Shown piece by piece: positions 38,346 to 39,776 of a stretch of DNA of 39,776 bases. How positions within the stretch are numbered: the first letter of the stretch is position 1; each line of letters begins with the position of its first letter. This DNA is from Deltaproteobacteria bacterium (lineage in GTDB: Bacteria; Desulfobacterota; Desulfobacteria; Desulfobacterales; G020354645), in assembly GCA_020354645.1 (NCBI GenBank), contig CP070652.1:2547534-2587309 (forward strand). Reading direction: 5' to 3'. Position numbers and translations under genes: made by a program. A model generated the notes under the pieces. That model searched no databases. It saw nothing but the letters and a program-made list of their open reading frames with translations, and had not been told where the DNA came from.

Positions 38346-38549
38346 TCAAGATTTTTGGCTAACTTTAATATTATGTAGGCGCTGCTTTTTTGCACAACAT
38401 CCCTCAAACAGCGCCCAAATTTTACGATTGCGATCGTGGACCATCAAAAATTAGAGCGGTGGGCGTAGCTTGCCAAAAAACCAAATATCGCGAATCCACT
38501 GATAAATCGAGATGATCAAAAGAATGTGAAAAACTTGAAATATATACAT
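38346..38549 (-). pseudogene. Two in-phase tiny ORFs separated by one TAA, possible broken small gene
   Basis: The minus-strand frame from the ATG at 38549 gives 32 residues, hydrophobic then basic (VFHILLIISIYQWIRDIWFF, ending GKLRPPL), then TAA at 38453-38451. After two more codons an ATG at 38444 in the same frame starts another 32 residues (beginning MVHDRNRKIWALFEGCC) ending in TGA at 38348-38346. The second part also contains a hairpin, GGCGCTG with CAGCGCC (plus-strand positions near 38379-38417). It may be one 67-codon small gene broken by TAA, two tiny genes, or chance. Confidence 0.3.
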
Positions 38550-38607
38550 AGTTACTGTAATTTTTAACACCGGATTGTATTGCCGATTCGTTGGATATCT
38601 GAATTAT

Positions 38608-38710
38608 TGGTAACTTTCGGATTAGCTGAGAGTCGTATGCCCCCGAGTCTGCACAACCTTTACAGTAAGCCTCCCAGATTCCTCATGTTAGCTTAGAATG
38701 CATTGTTATG
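38608..38710 (-). repeat. Candidate integron attC site (degenerate)
   Basis: On the minus strand it starts ACATAAC (38710-38704), which contains the stop codon of the adjacent gene, and ends GTTACC near 38609. The arms pair loosely: CATTCTAAGCT on one side against GGATTAGCT on the other. The right-hand R box deviates from GTTRRRY. It sits where an attC is expected, directly after a small cassette-like gene. Confidence 0.4.
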
Positions 38711-39032
38711 TGTTTAATGTTTCACTAAATTTTATATACGATGGTTCTACATGGCGTCTAATCTGCTCTATATCAGTAGACAAAGATTGAAATGCAAGGC
38801 TGTTTTCGGCTACTTCGAGAGCCTTAATATATTTTTGTGTTCTCAGATTTTGCTTATTACTCATCCTTGATTGTCTAATTAAATGTCCCTTAAGAGTATG
38901 AATGGAAAGCTTTAAGGCCGTCGCAAAAATTTTTACTTGGTAGGCATCCAGCGATTCTTCACTCAACAGTTTTATTAAATTAGCATATTTTTTATCTATT
39001 TCATCAATAGTCGGTATTTTCAATTCTTTCAT
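38706..39032 (-). CDS. Integron-cassette protein of unknown function (108 residues)
   Basis: The ATG at 39032 (MKELKIPTIDEIDKKYANLI) is preferred; a GTG at 39047 lies inside the neighbouring attC site. The protein is almost wholly helical and charged, with SEESLDAYQVKIFATALKLS and KYIKALEVAENSLAFQSLS. It has no signal peptide or membrane segment. Its stop codon is part of the attC-like box ACATAAC. A gene of this size filling the space between two attC-like sites is the usual layout of an integron cassette. I recognise no family. Confidence 0.55.
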   Translation of the reverse strand: MKELKIPTIDEIDKKYANLIKLLSEESLDAYQVKIFATALKLSIHTLKGHLIRQSRMSNKQNLRTQKYIKALEVAENSLAFQSLSTDIEQIRRHVEPSYIKFSETLNT

Positions 39033-39045
39033 TTTATTATTGTAC

Positions 39046-39103
39046 ACATAACGCTATGCGTGAGCGGCGCGGGTATTCCGCGTCCACTCCGCAATGGTTA
39101 GGT
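39046..39103 (-). repeat. Integron attC recombination site (58 bp)
   Basis: On the minus strand it runs from ACCTAAC (39103-39097, exact RYYYAAC) to GTTATGT (39052-39046, one mismatch to GTTRRRY). The arms CATTGCGGAGTGGACGCGG and CCGCGCCGCTCACGCATAG fold on each other with an extra base on one side, the hallmark of attC recognition by IntI. The R box holds the stop codon of the DinB-like gene. The length is typical of short attC sites. Confidence 0.82.
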
Positions 39104-39547
39104 TGAGCCCCTCTTATTGAGAAGCTCTTCTATTTGATCAACATGTAACTTGCGATGCACAGATCGATAAAGCCTAGACTTTTCACCAAGGCTTTCAATT
39201 TTGGTAATCAAATCTGAAGAAGCCTCTTCCAGTTCACGATCTATTTCCTCAGCAGATGAAACCGCGAGGTTGGCGGCAGCCCGCGGAGGAATAGCCAACC
39301 ATAGAGAGAGGAGTGAATCATTGATGACATCAATATCTATCGGTGATAGTTCAACAACCCCGCTCTTCTTCCATTTTCGCATCAGAAATAGTGATCGCTG
39401 ATCCCAAAATGATAGATGCGCAAGGGCAACTGCGATGGTCCAGTCATTCCCCAAGGGGAACCTTAGTTCTTCGTCTGTTAAGCGTCCGACGAGAGAACTC
39501 AGTCTTTCACGCTCTTTAGTATTTTCCGCAACAAAGGGTCGATCCAT
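39098..39547 (-). CDS. Cassette-borne DinB-like four-helix protein
   Basis: 149 residues from the ATG at 39547, chosen because AAAGGAGG lies 5 bases upstream; a TTG six codons earlier is less likely. The pattern LVGRLTDEELRFPLGNDWTI, followed by AVALAHLSFWDQRSL, matches the DinB/maleylpyruvate isomerase-type (MDMPI) four-helix bundle, in which His residues bind a metal. Members include thiol-dependent enzymes and stress proteins; the activity here is unknown. The gene is flanked on both sides by attC sites and its stop is in one of them, so it is a gene cassette. No promoter of its own is visible; transcription would come from the right. Confidence 0.7.
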   Translation of the reverse strand: MDRPFVAENTKERERLSSLVGRLTDEELRFPLGNDWTIAVALAHLSFWDQRSLFLMRKWKKSGVVELSPIDIDVINDSLLSLWLAIPPRAAANLAVSSAEEIDRELEEASSDLITKIESLGEKSRLYRSVHRKLHVDQIEELLNKRGST

Positions 39548-39571
39548 GGATCCTCCTTTATTCAATCATCA

Positions 39572-39695
39572 ACCTAACGGCTGCGAGCTGAGCGGCCGGG
39601 GACTGGCCCCTCACACGCCTTTCGAGGCCGCAACTTCTCGATCAGCTCTCGCATTTTAGGCTGAATCCCCGGTCCGCTCCAGCGAGTGGTTAGGT
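39572..39695 (-). repeat. Integron attC recombination site (124 bp)
   Basis: Both outer boxes are exact: ACCTAAC (39695-39689 on the minus strand) and GTTAGGT (39578-39572). The arms CTGGAGCGGACCGGGG and, from the other side, CTGAGCGGCCGGGG pair with one extra G, the extrahelical base seen in attC sites. The central part (39602-39660) is a long variable loop region. Confidence 0.88.
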
Positions 39696-39705
39696 GGCGG
39701 CAAAG

Positions 39706-39776
39706 TCACTCGATCATGCGCCAACCTCTGTTGGCACGATCCACGCCCAGTCTTATCACCTCGCTCATATTGACAT
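39706..39776 (-). CDS. C-terminal end of a further cassette gene (cut by the window edge)
   Basis: A minus-strand frame enters from the right edge and ends VIRLGVDRANRGWRMIE with TGA at 39708-39706, only 10 bases before the attC site. That spacing is normal for a cassette gene. Only about 22 residues are visible, so no product can be named. A separate start inside this stretch (an ATG near 39767) would make it a very small gene. Confidence 0.4.
   Translation of the reverse strand, partial: VNMSEVIRLGVDRANRGWRMIE

Overview
The window looks like a stretch of chromosome from an anaerobic Gram-negative bacterium, most likely Desulfobacterota (the former Deltaproteobacteria, Desulfobacterales-like). 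The reasons are two-subunit glycyl-tRNA synthetase (GlyQ/GlyS), a long-form PPi-type phosphofructokinase, the start of a 2-hydroxyacyl-CoA dehydratase activase (BadF/HgdC ATPase family, typical of anaerobes), an outer-membrane biogenesis set (SurA-type proteins, a beta-barrel protein, a SPOR protein), and moderate G+C with AT-rich intergenic DNA. This assignment is inference; no rRNA is present.

Layout. 1-6.6 kb: 5' part of a dehydratase activase (-), a PerM/AI-2E-type permease (-) whose natural start is cut off by an in-frame TAA, the lipid II flippase murJ (+), an AAA-SPOR membrane protein (-), and a small outer-membrane beta-barrel protein (+). 6.6-16.2 kb: tRNA-Thr(CGT) (-), then a long + strand run: mfd, a very small secreted-looking peptide, a SurA-like lipoprotein without a PPIase domain, surA, a RodZ-like protein, mgtE, recO and a GHMP kinase. 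16.3-23.1 kb: a strong promoter, glyQ, a 182-bp fold-back element, glyS, a small conserved-looking protein, a nucleoside phosphorylase, ligA and acylphosphatase, ending at a terminator shared with a convergent HU gene. 23.1-28.6 kb: HU, ftsY and smc on the minus strand. 28.6-34.7 kb: about 700 bases of non-coding DNA with REP-like palindromes, an SLC10A7/YfeH-like symporter, a second fold-back element (201 bp), a polar amino-acid ABC transporter operon (binding protein, permease, ATPase) and a class I glutamine amidotransferase. 34.9-37.05 kb: the PPi-type phosphofructokinase.

37.2 kb to the right edge is accessory in character. It holds at least two convincing integron attC sites (39046-39103 and 39572-39695) and two weaker ones, separating small minus-strand genes that each end next to an attC site. 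The array points away from a platform that, if present, lies beyond the right edge; no integrase is visible, so it may be a CALIN (attC cluster without integrase). A methyltransferase gene here is broken by one in-frame TAA, and a pair of tiny ORFs is separated in the same way.

The points most worth following are the two fold-back elements (one inserted at the glyQ stop codon), the attC array, the TAA interruptions in otherwise intact genes, and the unlisted 37-residue secreted peptide between mfd and the SurA-like pair. I found no CRISPR array, no recognised defence island and no transposase.
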